Assembly (NCBI GenBank): GCA_033961575.1
Contig: CM066737.1
Location: 89,586,271 to 89,650,270 of the forward strand
Origin: Aselliscus stoliczkanus
Taxonomy: Eukaryota > Chordata > Mammalia > Chiroptera > Hipposideridae
Direction: 5' to 3'
Length of the DNA stretch: 64,000 bases
Shown here piece by piece: positions 46,677 through 57,494 of this stretch. Both the position numbers and the translations under genes were made by a program. Positions within the stretch are counted from its first letter, which is position 1, and each line of letters starts with the position of its first letter. A model generated the notes under the pieces. The model did no database searches and had not been told where the DNA came from. It worked only from the letters and a program-made list of their open reading frames with translations.

Positions 46677-46827
46677 GGGCCCACTAATGGCTCAGTTGGT
46701 TAAGAGCTCACTTAAGAGTGCGAGCTGAGCTCTGAGCAATAGCAGTTCAATGCCCAGCCCAAGCTGAGCAGCTGCTGAGCTGCCAACAGGTAGCAGGATG
46801 GCTCAGCTAAAAAAATAAAATAAAAAT
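46677..46827 (+). repeat. SINE of the CTGAGCAATAGCAG type
   Basis: GGGCCCACTAATGGCTCAGT head, GAGTGCGAGCTGAGCTCTGA, GCTGCCAACAGGTAGCAGGA, AATAAAA tail. Bracketed by AAATTACTTTTAA / AAATTACTATTAA. Confidence 0.88.
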
Positions 46828-46844
46828 AAATTACTATTAAATTT

Positions 46845-46926
46845 GGGCCGGCTGAGTGGCGCGGTGGTTAAGCGCTCCGGTTCAGGTGCCACATATGAGG
46901 GCCAGTGACACTGCCCTCAAAAAGAA
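46845..46926 (+). repeat. Short tRNA-SINE, internally deleted
   Basis: GGGCCGGCTGAGTGGCGCGG head; the segment between AAGCGCT and CCGGTTCAGG is missing. AAATTACTTTTAA follows, the same target as the preceding SINE. Confidence 0.9.
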
Positions 46927-47751
46927 AAAAATTACTTTTAAATTATCTTACTGAACTCAGTGCTAGATCACTTTAAGAGCAAGTTTCCTAGCAGAGTCAC
47001 TTAAATAGCACTGTTAAGGTAAAACTCTGCTGTCATGCATGATAAAAAGAGAAACAGGATTTCCCTGTCATTTTACCCTGTGAAGCATTAAGTGTTTGTA
47101 ATAGGCAAACTATTCGAACTGAAATGTGCGAGTCTTCGAAATTAAATAAAGATTCTGGTAAAGATAGCGTACTGTCTTTTTCATGTGTTCTGCCACCCCC
47201 ACCTCCCCTACCATTCTACCTTCTGCAATTTCTGTGGGATAGGATGACAACGCATCATCGCGCTAATAATGTATTTGTTCTACTGCTCCAATGGGCGTTG
47301 TGTTAGGCTACCACAGCCGTGACACAGCTTTCCCTCCATCCAAGGACGTCCTGCGCCCCGCAGGCCAAATGCTCCGGAGGAAGACCGCAGCAGCGGTCAA
47401 TGTGGCCACCTGTCCTTGGCTGCAGGCGGGCCGCTCCGGACGGATGCTCGGCGATTCCTAGCACCCTTTTGGAGGAGGAGTGCTCCCATTAGTAGGTGAC
47501 CCCGCTCCACCACCAAGGCCAGGGCTACTCAGCTCCGCCGCCGGGGTCGCGAGAGGCCGAGGTCCCCCAGGCCCGGGCGGGGCAGCTCCAGCGTGGCAGG
47601 TCCTGCACCGGGGGCCTTGGCCTCCTTCCCTTGCCTGGAGTCTAGGGCCCGGGACCCGGAGAGGCGAGGCATGGGGACGCAACACCCAGCGCCGGTGTCC
47701 CAGGGCTCCCGCCCGGGTTCACCTCCTCCTCAAATGTCACCCCGAGCTCAC

Positions 47752-47829
47752 CAAAAAGCGCGTCGAGCTGGTGCCCTGGTCCACTGCCCCTACCAATGGC
47801 CCCAAAACTGCTTTCTTCGGTGCTGCCAT
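47752..47829 (-). CDS. GK: Glycerol kinase, coding exon 1 (residues 1-26)
   Basis: First coding exon of glycerol kinase, which transfers phosphate from ATP to glycerol in the cytosol or at the outer mitochondrial membrane. It reads MAAPKKAVLG followed by PLVGAVDQGTSSTRFL. The segment around D17-Q18-G19-T20 is the first phosphate-binding loop of FGGY/actin-fold sugar kinases. It ends at a consensus donor (G then GTGAGC) in phase 0, matching the phase of exon 2. The ATG at 47,829 was chosen because it gives the known mammalian N-terminus. The frame stays open upstream through the GC-rich island, with an in-frame ATG at 48,261, but that stretch does not look like kinase. Identity is very secure. 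Confidence 0.97.
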
Positions 47830-48132
47830 GAAACCAGCTTCGGGTTGGCGGGCGATCGAGGCCGGTTTCCCGGGTAACGGCGGAGAGTGGGGGAGGTGCA
47901 GGCGGCGAGTCCCGAAGGCTAGGAGGCTAGCGACCGCAGAACGATGGGACAGCGTTCCAGGCGGCCCCTTTACCCGCGCGGAGTCTTCTCGCCCCGCCCC
48001 TCTAGCCCAGGCCACGCCCCCAACCGCGTTCCGCTGGACTCCGGGGGCGTGGCGGGAGGGGCGCTGTCTGTGGGGACGGCCAATTAGCAAACGCAGAAAG
48101 ACACGGAACGTGCAGACAATCAGAGAGCTGTG

Positions 48133-48140
48133 TGACGTCA
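48133..48140. promoter_or_regulatory. Palindromic CRE site TGACGTCA
   Basis: Perfect 8-base CREB/ATF consensus, three bases from a GC box and about 300 bases upstream of the GK start codon. The placement is typical of functional CREs. Binding is inferred from sequence only. Confidence 0.6.
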
Positions 48141-48891
48141 CGGGGGCGGGGCCTGGGTGCGGCGGGGGCGGTGGCCCGCGCAGTAGGTCACGTGGGGCCC
48201 GGCGACCCGGCGGCGGAGGCAGTCTGCAGTAGGGCTGTGGGTGGAGGCGGTTGCTGCCCATTGGCAGGGGCACTGACCAGTGGAAAGGGCACAACCCCGC
48301 CCGCGTCCTGAGATTCCTGCCCACGTGTGGGTCCCAAAGTGCCGAACTCCTTGTTTCTCTTATGAATTGTGCAGAGCACTGCGTGACTTGTTCTTTGGAC
48401 CCACCAGGCCGGGGCTTCCCGCGCTCTTTACGCCCTGCCCATCTCCCCCGCTCCTCGCCCTTGATAATAATAATCCCCTCTACAGGGACTGACCCCCAAG
48501 TAGTGTCACCTCCAGAAGCATCACCTTTGTGGGCTTTTCAGGGACAAGGAACGTGGAAGTTCTTTCGGTTTAGCATTTAAAGGAAGCACTCAAAGTTAAC
48601 CTCCCATGTCCCTCAACTGACTACCCAGGCACCTCCCTGTCCTGATGTGCCATTGCTTCTCGCTTGAACTCACACTGGTGTCCCCTCTTTCACTCGCCAT
48701 TTCCTCTGCCCCTATTAACTGTTCTGGCCTACGAAGGGAGACGAAAGGGGCTCTCTCCTTTGACCTTGAATTTACCTTGCCAGGATCCTTTCAGGTCCTC
48801 TGTTCCAGGGGTTTTCAAACTTTGGACGAAGACCCACTGTAGGAAAGTTTACAAAACAACCCCAGGCATGTGTGTCCATCTGCATTCATTT

Positions 48892-49288
48892 TTTTAAAAG
48901 ATTTTATTGGGGAATTGGGGGAGGGGAACAGACAAGTTGATGTCCTTTTGTTCTTCAATCTAGTTGTGGAGGACATTGCTTCACTGGTCCATGTTGGTAT
49001 CATCATTGTGCTCCTCTCGGGTGAGGCAGATCAGTCGCCGGCCTCTGGATGGCTGCTCACAGCGGCTCTGCAGTTCACACTGGCTGCCGGCTACTCACTG
49101 TAGCCTATGGCAGCCCACTGTAGCAGGGGCTGCAGCTATGCTGTCCCAGGGACTCACAAGCAGCCCAGCTCCAGGTGGAGCTGTTTTGCACCATCTTAGC
49201 TGTAGAGGGCAGTGTCACTGGCCCTCACATGTGGGATCCGAACTGGGGCCACTGGTGACCCAAGCCAGCTCTTAACCAACGCGCCACT
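48892..49288 (-). repeat. Long tRNA-SINE
   Basis: Minus copy: tail CCCCAATAAAATCTTTT at 48,896-48,912, head GGCCTGGCCAAGTGGCGCGT near 49,288. Lies about 450 bases upstream of the GK CpG island. Confidence 0.92.
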
Positions 49289-49299
49289 TGGCCAGGCCT

Positions 49300-49355
49300 C
49301 ATTTTATGTATGTGTATGTGTGTGTGTGTATGTATGTGTGTGTGTGCGCGCATAC
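49300..49355. repeat. (TG)n microsatellite, interrupted
   Basis: ATGTATGTGTATGTGTGTGT ... GTGTGCGCGCATAC, next to the SINE head. Confidence 0.9.
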
Positions 49356-49563
49356 ACATTTACAAATATAAATACATTTTATATATATTTATGTGGGGGA
49401 GGAAGAAACTACCCTTCTAGATTCTTCTGGCTAGTCTAATAAGTTCACAATAAGAGAAAATAACCAAATTTAATTATATACATATTAATAGAACTCTACA
49501 TACATGAGAGAGTCAGAGACCCCACATATATAAGAAGTTTAGAGACAAAGTTAAAATGGATAT

Positions 49564-50132
49564 ACGAGGTCTGACAATTAAGTTCGTGAACTTGTTGCAC
49601 CGATGTTGCTAACCTTTTCAATATCAGAAGGACTATTCATTATGAATTTGTACCAACTGGACAAATAGTTAACCAAGTTTACTATTTGAAAGTGCTGAAA
49701 AGGCTGCCTGAAAAATGTAAACGACCTGAACTTTTCGCCAACAATTCATGGCTCTTGCATCACGACAATGCACCAGCTCACATGGCACTGTCTGTCAGGG
49801 ATTTTCTAGCCAGTAAGCAAATAACTATTGAAACACCCTCCCTACTTACCTGATCTGGCCCTCAATAATTTCTTTACCCAAAGATAAAGGAAATATTAAA
49901 AGGAAGACATTTTGATAACATTCAGGACATCAAGGGTAATATGACCACAGCTCTGATGGCCATTCCAGAAAAAGTTTCAAGATTGCTTTGAAGGGTGGAC
50001 TGCATGCTGGCATCAGTGTATAGCTTCCCAAGGGGAGTACTTCGAAGGTGACCATAGTGATATTCAGCAATGAGGTATGTAGCACTTTTTTTCTAGGATG
50101 AGTTCATGAACTTAATTGACCTTGTATATGGC
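49564..50132 (+). mobile_element. Mariner transposon remnant, internally deleted
   Basis: About 570 bp with inverted ends: GAGGTCTGACAATTAAGTTC and, at the right, ATGAACTTAATTGACCTTGT. A transposase remnant around 49,750-49,790 reads LLHHDNAPAHMALSVRDFL, the catalytic D-N-A-P-A-H region of mariner transposases. It is followed by stops and frame breaks. The first catalytic region is deleted; it cannot make transposase. Confidence 0.88.
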
Positions 50133-50384
50133 ATTCTGAGCTCAGGATGAAGTAAGGCACCTGAGGCTTTAGGAGGGAGGAGAGCAATTCTCAGGATAAG
50201 ACGAGCAGATGTTCAGTAATTAGAAGTTTGTTCTGCCCTATAGATAGGTCATAAAAAGTTACTTCTGATGACTCTTATAATAGGCAAATCCCCAATTTGA
50301 ATTCTTTAAGGGAAAGGTAAAAGTTTCTCCTGAGCCCAAGGGGTCTCGATTGCCTTCAGCCAGAAATAATTCACATACCACAGA

Positions 50385-50695
50385 AAGACAAATACTATAT
50401 TTCCCTTATATGTGGAACCTAAAAAACAAACAAACAAAACAAAACAAAAACTCATAGAAACAGATTAAACTGATGCTTGGTTGCCAGAGAGGAGAGGTTC
50501 CAAGGGTAGGGGGGTGGGTCAAAAAAGGTGATGGGAAATAAGTCAATAATGGGATAAGTTTGGACAATGACAGATGATTACTAGACTTAGTATGGTGATC
50601 ACACTGTAAATATATAATGTCAAATCACTATATTGTACACCTGAAACTAATATATTGTATATCAAAAATACTTAAATAAAAATAAACAAATACTA
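50385..50695 (+). mobile_element. Old L1 3' end
   Basis: TTCCCTTATATGTGGAACCT, TTGGTTGCCAGAGAGGAGAG, TAGTATGGTGATCACACTGT, TATTGTACACCTGAAACTAA, A-rich tail. Confidence 0.75.
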
Positions 50696-51914
50696 TTTTA
50701 AAAAAATAGAAAATAAATAAAAGTAAGTCACATACCAAAATGGCACACCTTGGAAAGGCTTGTTCTGAACCCTTTCAATTACATATACTGAAAAATGTTT
50801 CCAAACAATATTTATCCTTCCCTGCTATGCATTCTGCATTGTTTTATTCTATTGCATATCATTTTTTCAAATTGATTTTGTAAACCACCATGCTCTCTAT
50901 CAATTCTGAAAGCACTCTACTATTCCCACTATCACTGTTTTCCACTCCTTTCCCCAATCTCAGTGTACTGGAACATAATTTCTATATTTTGCCCCTCTAG
51001 CCTTACTCTACAACACCTCACTTGTCCATCTCTGTGTCCATAGTTTTACCATACTTACTCTGGAAGTAAATTTTCCTATACTCTATACTCTGTCTAGTAT
51101 AATATAGTATAGTATAATTATAACATAGTGTAATATAATCAGATTCTGGTGTCTCAGATGAGGCCTGCTTATGGAGATGCTGAACTTGATAACTACTGAT
51201 AAACTGGCTTGCTTTAGGACAGGAACGCAGATGAATCAGTATTTCTTAATTTCCTGGAAGAGGAAAAGACACAGGCATACAGGCAAATGTAAAGGAAGTA
51301 AAATAACTTGCCTCTAAACACTATAATTGAATGATATAGATAAGGATTTCTGTGACTCTAGAAGGCAGTAAAAAGAAAGCCACCAAACCTACCACATTGA
51401 TCCATTAAAAAAAAAAAAGAATTCCTGACCATGTTTGAACTTTCACATACTTTTGACTCTCAGATTCTAACAGGACAGCAAATTGTTTGGCAGTATAGTG
51501 GGGACAGAATTCAGAGATTTCAGAATAAGTAGGGTTAGATGTACATGAGACATTCTTAAATATATTGATTTTGTGGTTCCCACAACAGTCTGTATTCCAC
51601 ATCTTCATTTCTTTCAGCAAAACAAAATTGAAAGGCCAAAATATTATTGAGCTTTTAGGAGTCACACATCTAGGCATCAGCCTAGAGATCAGGGAAGGGG
51701 GTCTTAAATGGAAGTATTTCTCTCAGCCTATCTCAGCTGCACACCCTAAATATTTATTCTGACTCTTATAGACCTATTTTCTCTTTTCCTTTTGGAATTA
51801 CTCCCATTTGCCTGCTCTTTCTCATCCCTTCATGGCCCAGCTGCATTCTGACAACTCAAATTTATATAAACGTAAAAACCAACTAATAGAAATTCTGATT
51901 TCATTTATCATACT

Positions 51915-52050
51915 ATCATTGAGACAGAGTTGGAAGTAACAATGGGGGACCTGAGGTCCAGAGAGTTTAAGTGACTTGTCTAAGACCAGCCAGCCTTCTG
52001 GGGCAGAACCAGGACTAGAATTTCCATCTCCTGTCATCAAGCCTCTTGCC
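51915..52050 (-). repeat. MIR-like SINE
   Basis: Plus strand shows GGGGGACCTGAGGTCCAGAG, TTTAAGTGACTTGTCTAAGA, CAGAACCAGGACTAGAATTT: MIR complement. Confidence 0.6.
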
Positions 52051-52189
52051 TTTTCACAGCAAGTTGAGGGAATGGAAGCTGAGAAAAGTTAGGAAGGAAA
52101 ATGGATAAAAAGGAAGAAGTTAGGATGCAAGTCCACTTTGATCTCCCCACCACTCACCCCAGATCTGAAGGCAAAGCAGTGGAAGAAAC

Positions 52190-52390
52190 ACCAGATTGGA
52201 AAGTGAAGGATCTTGGTCTGACTCTGGCCCTGCCATTTAACACTTGATCTTTCTGAACTTGAGTAACTCATTTCCCCCCAATGGCTTCCTTTTGCTCATC
52301 TGTAAAATAGGGAAAATGTCACTGATGTAGATGGGTTAATGTGAGACAAATGATGTAATGCCTGTGAAAGCACTCTACAAGCAGCACAAG
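52190..52390 (+). repeat. MIR SINE
   Basis: CTTGGTCTGACTCTGGCCCT, GCTCATCTGTAAAATAGGGA, GTAATGCCTGTGAAAGCACT. Confidence 0.75.
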
Positions 52391-52864
52391 CAGCACGGTT
52401 AACTATGAAAGGCAAGATGTAGTCCCACTGGCAAGTCTGTTTCCACTGAAGAAACTCAAAGGTGAAGACCAAGGTGTTTCATGGAAATGGTTTAAGTAGC
52501 TTGAGTTATCTGAAGCTCACTGTGATGATTTCTGACTGGTAAAACAAGAAACTGATGTTAACCCTCATTGGAGAGTCTCTAGATGTTTCATTTCTTTCTC
52601 CTCTGCTTTTTCCTGTTCTTTGTTAATTTACACAGAATTCACATAAGCAGAAAGACTATGTTTCCCTAGAGAATCTTTTTTTCCTCCAGTAATGCTTCTT
52701 GGTCTTCTCATATTTACCTGAATTATTTTTTCTAGTCTAGTCTATTTGGAAAGTTGCCTTAATCCTTGCTATTCTAATTGGGACTGGGATGATTTAGGCA
52801 GACACAAGAAGTGATTTGCCTAAGGTTTCAGGAGTTAAAGACAGATTAAGAATTTATATATACA

Positions 52865-53296
52865 GGGCCGGCCCAGTGGCACAGTGGTTAAGAGCTGGTT
52901 TTGGGGTGCCAATAGCCCGGTTTGGATCCCACATATGAGGGCCAGTGACACTGCCCTCTACAGCTAACAACAGCTCCAGCTGGAGCTGGGTTGTGCGAGC
53001 CCCGGAGATGGTGTAGGCTGCAGCCCCTGCTGTAGTGGGCTGCCATAGGCTACAGTGAGTGGCCGGCAGCCAGCATGAGCTGCCAATAGCCGCGGTGAGC
53101 GGCCATCCAGAGACGGGTGACTGATCTGCCTCATTCGGGAAGAGCACAATGACGATACCAACATGGGCCAGTGAAGCAACTTCCTCCGCAACTAGACTGA
53201 AGAACAAAAAGACAGCAACTTGTCTGGTCCCCTTCCCTGATTCCCCTATGCTGTTCCCCTACCCCAATTCCCCAATAAAAAAATCTTTAAAAAAAA
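52865..53296 (+). repeat. Long tRNA-SINE, full length
   Basis: GGGCCGGCCCAGTGGCACAG head, complete body, CCCCAATAAAAAAATCTT tail. AAGAATTTATATATACAG is duplicated; the right copy runs into the MITE at 53,312, so the SINE came after the MITE. Confidence 0.94.
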
Positions 53297-53311
53297 AAGA
53301 ATTTATATATA

Positions 53312-53468
53312 CAGTAAAACCTCGGATTGTGAGTAAATGTAGTTTGCAAGTGTTCCACAAGATGAGCAAACATTTCTCGAACATTTTAACATGATAAACG
53401 AGTGATGTATTGCAATATGAGTAGTTTGTTTCTGGAGCAAATTATGCTCACAAACCAAGGTATTACTG
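53312..53468 (+). mobile_element. Tigger-like (TcMar) MITE
   Basis: 157 bp flanked by TA; ends CAGTAAAACCTCGGATTGTG and CAAACCAAGGTATTACTG. Confidence 0.8.
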
Positions 53469-53624
53469 TACTTGAAAAAAATAGCCAAATTGGGAGCCTT
53501 CCCTTCACCCCATACAAACTGGAGACTCCCTTCACATGCATGTTAGAAATTTCAGTGTAACTACCTAACAGTATGTATCACTTTATGCAATGTTGCAATT
53601 ATAATACTGTTAGGATATGGCAAT

Positions 53625-53795
53625 GATTCTCAAACTTTACCTATATCAGAACCACCTAGAGAACTTGTTAAAACCAGGCTCCTGGGCCCCAACCTCAGAA
53701 TTTCTGGTTTAGTAGGTGAGATCTGAGGATTTGCATTTCTAACAAGTTCCCAGGTGCTGCTGCTGCTACAGGGACCACACTTTGACAACCCTGGG
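53625..53795. mobile_element. MER5-like hAT element
   Basis: TCTCAAACTTTACCTATATC, AGAACCACCTAGAGAACTTG, CCTCAGAATTTCTGGTTTAG, CAGGTGCTGCTGCTGCTACA. Confidence 0.85.
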
Positions 53796-54419
53796 CTATG
53801 GGTCTGCTGGCATCTGTTTTTCAAGGAGTTGACAAAACTGTGTGGTAAGAGAAATCCATCTTGTGATTTGTGTTAGTGCCTTTTCTTGCAAATCTTAGTT
53901 CTCTGCTAACAATCAAATAATCCACTTAGAATATTGGTAGATAAAGGCTTAAGGTCGAGGCTCTCAAACATTCCTCTGTCAGAATCACCTAGGGCACTTG
54001 TTATAAGGATGCAGATTCCTGCCACTTTCTCCCTACCTCAACCCCTCAAATGCAAGGAGATTGTACTTATGCCAGGGATTTCGTCCTTATTGTTATTATA
54101 TTCCTAGGGTCTGAGTGTTCTATAAGTAATTGTCGAATGAATGAATGTGATAGACTGCTGCATAGGTGGCTCCTGACTAATTATATATAACTTGTAGACT
54201 ATAAACACTTTTTGGAATACATTGGGTCAAAGGCTGCCCATATGAATACTTTGGTATAAAACAGTAACATTTCCCTTGATAAGCAGACAAAACCCATCTC
54301 TTAGCCTTACACGCATTCCCATCTCCTTGTAACTATTCTACTTGGTCTAGTCTCAACCACCCTTATTAGTCACAACTCACTTCTGTCCCTGCACAGGAAC
54401 ACACAAGACTGGGCTTGGG

Positions 54420-54950
54420 CCACGGGCACGGCCAATGGGACATTAGCAAACATGATGCAAGTAGAGATTTGGTAAGTTCTTGTACAAAAGTGGGACTTTC
54501 CCTCTTGGAACCCAGCTGCCTTGCTGTGAGAAAGCTGATCTAATCTACTAGCACATGAGAAACCATGTGGAGAAGAACAATGGCACTGACACCAACTTCC
54601 AGATATTTGACTGTTTCAGTCCCAGCAGAGCTCTCAGCTGGTTGCAGCTGCTGAATGAGTGACTTAGTTGAATAAGTGACTTAGCCAATATCACTGAGAG
54701 CAGGAAAATCACCCAGCTGAGCCAAAAGTGTCCAGAGTCATGAGACATAATAAATGGTTGTTGTTTCTGGCCACGTGGGGTTTTTTTGTTTTTGTTTTTC
54801 TTTGAGGGCAGTGTCACTGGCACTCATATGTGGGACCCAACTCGGGCCACTGGCTTCCCAAGCCAGCGCTTAACCACCGTGCAATTTGGCCGGCCCAGGC
54901 CACTTGGTTGTTGTCATTTGCTATGCAGCAAAAGATAGATGATACAATGA
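54420..54950 (+). mobile_element. MLT1-type (ERVL-MaLR) LTR, split by a SINE
   Basis: TTCCCTCTTGGAACCCAGCT, CACATGAGAAACCATGTGGA, AAATGGTTGTTGTTTC, then after the SINE TTGCTATGCAGCAAAAGATA. LTR relic only; no coding part. Confidence 0.75.
54779..54898 (-). repeat. Short tRNA-SINE inside the MLT1 LTR
   Basis: Minus copy; GGCCACGTGG / GGCCACTTGG flank it. Confidence 0.92.
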
Positions 54951-55497
54951 GTGCATTTTGGTGTGATCTCTTTTCCGCATAGAATCTAATTCTTAGCCAT
55001 ATTTGGTTACAACCAAGACACTGGGTCTTTTGGAAAAATCAAAGTATGAGCATCCAGAAATGTCCTCATTTTCCAAACATATTTGATAACTTGCAAATGA
55101 TATAAGTTGACAGGTTTTCAAGGTTCTGGGGCAGGGATGATACCTGAAATGCCCTTGAGGTCTTGTTCAGGGCAAGGTGGTGCCTAAGTCAGGACCGTTG
55201 TCACTTTGGCTGTTTTTATTTCCTTCCCTCAGCATCCCTTTGGCTTTCCAGTCTCACATTCCTCTTCTGTTCTCATGCTTTGTCTTTTGTGTACTTGTTT
55301 GTTTTGTCTTTTTTTTCCTTATATACCTACCTTTAAGCCTACAGTGGCTAAGAGAAGAGAGACAAAGATGTATGTTTCTTTTTATTTTCTGCCTTTTGCT
55401 ACTGTATATAGAGATGTAAAAAATATGGACACTGATGAAAATGAAGCCAAACTAGCCACAATAATGTTCACAGTTATGTTTAAATATGTTCACAATT

Positions 55498-55605
55498 GGG
55501 CCGGCCGAGTGGCGCAGTGGTTAAGCACTGGTTTGGGAAGCCAGCGGCCCAGGTTCAGGGCCCACATGTGAAGGCCAGTGATACGGCCCTCAAAAAAAAC
55601 AAAAC
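55498..55605 (+). repeat. Short tRNA-SINE
   Basis: GGGCCGGCCGAGTGGCGCAG head; AAATATGTTCACAATT / AAATATGTTCACGATT flank it. Confidence 0.92.
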
Positions 55606-55799
55606 ACAAGCTTTACTAAATATGTTCACGATTACATATTATGTATTACATTTATAATCCCGGGGCACTGACTTTTCAAGTGCTCCATTAACACATTCAT
55701 ATCATACAAAAATTATTTAGTGTCTTCTCTGATAAGTCACATAGTAGGCACAAAATATATGTTGAATGAGTGAGATGTTACCTGCCAACTGAGCAGCAC

Positions 55800-56998
55800 C
55801 AACCCCCACCACTGAAAAACTTTAATGTTTTCTTTTCTATAGAAACGTTAAATATAGAAATGTTAAGTCTCCTCCCTAGTTCTTTAGTTTCTTAGCTCTT
55901 GAGCTTTGATTGCTCTTCTAACCAGTTTGTGAATCTTGGACGGAAGATCACCCTTGCTTCTTAATTGCTTTGTAAATCAGTTTCTGAATCCTAAACAATA
56001 GCAGTCTCCTACCCCTGCTTCAGATAACTATGTGAAAATCTGTGACTTCCTAATATCCCCCAGGCCAGGAAGCTAAATGTCAAACCCATTCTGTGTCCAG
56101 ACAACTGACGCCACCTGAATGAGGGACTGAATAGCCACAAGTTTCATAAGAACTAACAGATTTATATTTTTGTCCTCATTCAGGAGCCTTGAGGATACAG
56201 GGGATACCCCAGCAATATTGCCAGTCACAACCAAAGAAGCCAACACGGTCTTCCAGGTGGAGCTTGAGACCCCTTCCTCTCATCTGAGATCAGTTAGGGT
56301 GAGAGTTCTGTGAACCCCAATAGGCAGGGACGGCTCTACGCCCCTGCCCAGCAGGAAGCAGATACAGAAGAAAAGACTTCTGTCCCTCAGCTTCCCATAG
56401 AGATTTTATGGGGATCACGTCTCTCAAGGAGAAACTAGGCAGGCAGTTAGAGGCAGGCATTGGGTCTCTGCATTCCTACACATCCCACAGAGTGCAACCA
56501 CCTGGGGCACTTCCCCTCTCCACCCAAAACTCCCCTTTGCATTGTAATTAGCTACCCCTGGGGGAAGAGCAAATGGACACAAAATATCCAACTAGATCAG
56601 ACCAGTCACTCGCACCTGCGCAGTACTTCTTGTTAATCACAGGTGCCAATCAAGTGGTCCTACACCCAGAGGGAAACAGCCCATTCTAGAGGAACAGGGA
56701 TAAAAACCCCAAGTCCTGGGAAGCCCACGCTGCTTCTTCCCTGCTCCTTTTGACCGCTTCTTCCCTTTGAGCCTCGCCTTTGCGCGTGGCCCACTCCACA
56801 CTCTTTGGTATGTAACTTCTAGTGATGGGCCCTTGAGCCATCCTCTAGTACTCAGGTCTACTTTTATTTCTAAATGTACTATCTCTTCTAACAAACTATT
56901 TATTTTACTGCTTCACTCTGGTATCTCGTTCAATTCTTTGCTCGAGTTGCCAAGGACCTGGACTTTGCGCCGAGAAAGGCCCACTCTCCAACAACAAA
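55800..56998 (+). mobile_element. Probable solo LTR (ERV1-like)
   Basis: About 1.2 kb, less AT-rich than its surroundings, with LTR architecture: a long U3-like part, a TATA-like GGGATAAAAACCCCAAGTCC at about 56,698, a CT-rich downstream part, and a U5-like end TCTGGTATCTCGTTCAATTC ... GAGTTGCCAAGGACCTGGAC ending near CAACAACA. No gag, pol or env sequence adjoins it. Exact ends and target duplication not resolved. Family by resemblance only. Confidence 0.5.
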
Positions 56999-57494
56999 AG
57001 CACATGTATCTTTGGGGACACTTCTTATTTGTGAAGGAAGATACAGATTTAATTTTTAAAAATTAAAGTATTGGAAAGAACTTTACAGATTATCTAGCTT
57101 AACTATACTTATGAGAGCTGAAGAAAATAAAGGCAAGAATCTGGGTAACTTGTCCAAGGTGACTCGGATGTATGAAATTGGTCACCAAGAGGTGAGATGT
57201 AAATGTGTCTTATGAATTTATCACTACTCATGAAAAAACCTCAGAGTAAACGCCAACCTACAATGAATCAACAGTACCATTTTCTCAAAGATACTATAAA
57301 TGTATAAACATTATATGTATAAATAATTAAGCCATCACTGAAAAAAAATAACTGTGACCTTTTCTCAGAGTTTTTCTACCATACTTTATGTACTCCATTC
57401 TCCCAAGGCCGCCTTCCTCACCATTGTACACAAAACCTAGGTATTCATCTCTGTCTTCTCTCTATGTTAGAGAATAAGGAATTTAAAAATGCAG

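Larger units (their letters stand above)
37186..47751. other. GK intron 1 (10.6 kb)
   Basis: Holds several SINEs, two 80-bp MITEs, small tandem duplications and a GA/GAAA tract. Stretches 37,190-38,040, 38,800-39,260, 39,890-40,850, 41,520-42,350, 42,550-43,040 and 43,500-46,250 (apart from a MIR-like patch near 43,920) show no gene or clear repeat. Confidence 0.6.
47340..48450 (-). promoter_or_regulatory. GK: CpG-island promoter and 5' leader of GK
   Basis: A roughly 1.1-kb block dense in CpG in an otherwise AT-rich, CpG-poor window. It covers coding exon 1 and about 600 bases upstream. Visible motifs are a full palindromic CRE, TGACGTCA, at 48,133-48,140 beside GC boxes (GGGGCGGGGC, about 48,143-48,152), CACGTG E-boxes at 48,189-48,194 and 48,322-48,327, and CCAAT-type boxes at 48,080-48,084 (plus) and about 48,260 (minus). 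No TATA box is evident, so start sites are probably dispersed between about 47,850 and 48,200. Island limits are judged by eye. Confidence 0.85.

Noticed and set aside
47480..48232. A 250-residue open frame on plus across the CpG island
   Set aside because: Pro/Gly/Arg-rich, overlaps GK exon 1 on the other strand, and is explained by few stop codons in GC-rich DNA.
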